DNA of 64,000 bases from Dysosmobacter segnis (GTDB taxonomy: Bacteria; Bacillota; Clostridia; Oscillospirales; Oscillospiraceae), in NCBI RefSeq assembly GCF_014297285.1, contig NZ_JACOQI010000011.1, positions 43,750 to 107,749 on the forward strand, read 5' to 3'. Of this stretch, positions 64,000 to 64,000 are shown piece after piece (within the stretch, counting starts at the first letter, position 1; each line of letters begins with the position of its first letter). The translations under genes and the position numbers were made by a program. A model generated the notes under the pieces. The model was not told the DNA's origin. It saw only the letters and a list, made by a program, of their open reading frames with translations, and did no database searches.

Positions 64000-64000
64000 T

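Overview
The window looks like a spore-forming Clostridia chromosome, most likely of the Oscillospiraceae type. It is moderately GC-rich, carries spo0A and a sigK gene, uses strong AGGAGG ribosome sites, and is rich in ABC and tripartite transporters. The exact genus cannot be fixed from the sequence alone. Two-thirds is ordinary chromosome; at least three stretches are mobile or recombined DNA.

Layout. 0-2.6 kb: the start of a response regulator, then a redox operon (short CXXC protein, NapH-like 4Fe-4S membrane protein, TlpA-like lipoprotein). 2.7-6.3 kb: a phosphonate-type ABC transporter (phnD-phnC-phnE) behind a structured leader that ends in a terminator. 6.5-18.8 kb: an apparent organophosphate-utilisation regulon. 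A LacI-type regulator sits beside three tandem HAD hydrolases and an iPGM-like phosphomutase whose two halves are in swapped (circularly permuted) order. On the other side is an AfuABC-like transporter operon with a fourth HAD. GCAAACGTTTGC-type operators stand at all three transcription units.

19-36.3 kb: spo0A followed by the 3' half of sigK; the 5' half of sigK lies 15.6 kb away at 36 kb. The DNA between is a skin-type element with a large serine recombinase next to the sigK junction. Joining the halves at a shared AATG core restores an uninterrupted, in-frame SigK. The cargo is unlike its surroundings: two ATPases, a restriction-modification polypeptide fused in frame to the rear part of a SIR2-like defence protein, plasmid-like replication and mobilisation genes without a relaxase, a gutted Phd antitoxin and an XRE protein.

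36.7-45.1 kb: an aldo/keto reductase, a LacI-type regulator, a tctB-tctC-tctA tripartite carboxylate transporter, a YcxB-like protein, and two dehydrogenases. This block is bracketed by two diverged copies of a ~66-bp sequence. 45.6-56 kb: housekeeping genes (GIY-YIG protein, XRE membrane protein, solute-binding lipoprotein, pgeF, secA, beta-CASP hydrolase, rlmD). rlmD has an unusual C-terminal extension and is followed at 56.3-59.7 kb by the decayed remains of an integrative element: a serine recombinase with an in-frame stop and a restriction-enzyme tail. 59.8-62.4 kb: a two-component system and a GT8 glycosyltransferase. 62.7 kb to the end: a 3' fragment of tRNA-Ala, seven iteron-like repeats and the first gene of what appears to be another integrated element running off the window.
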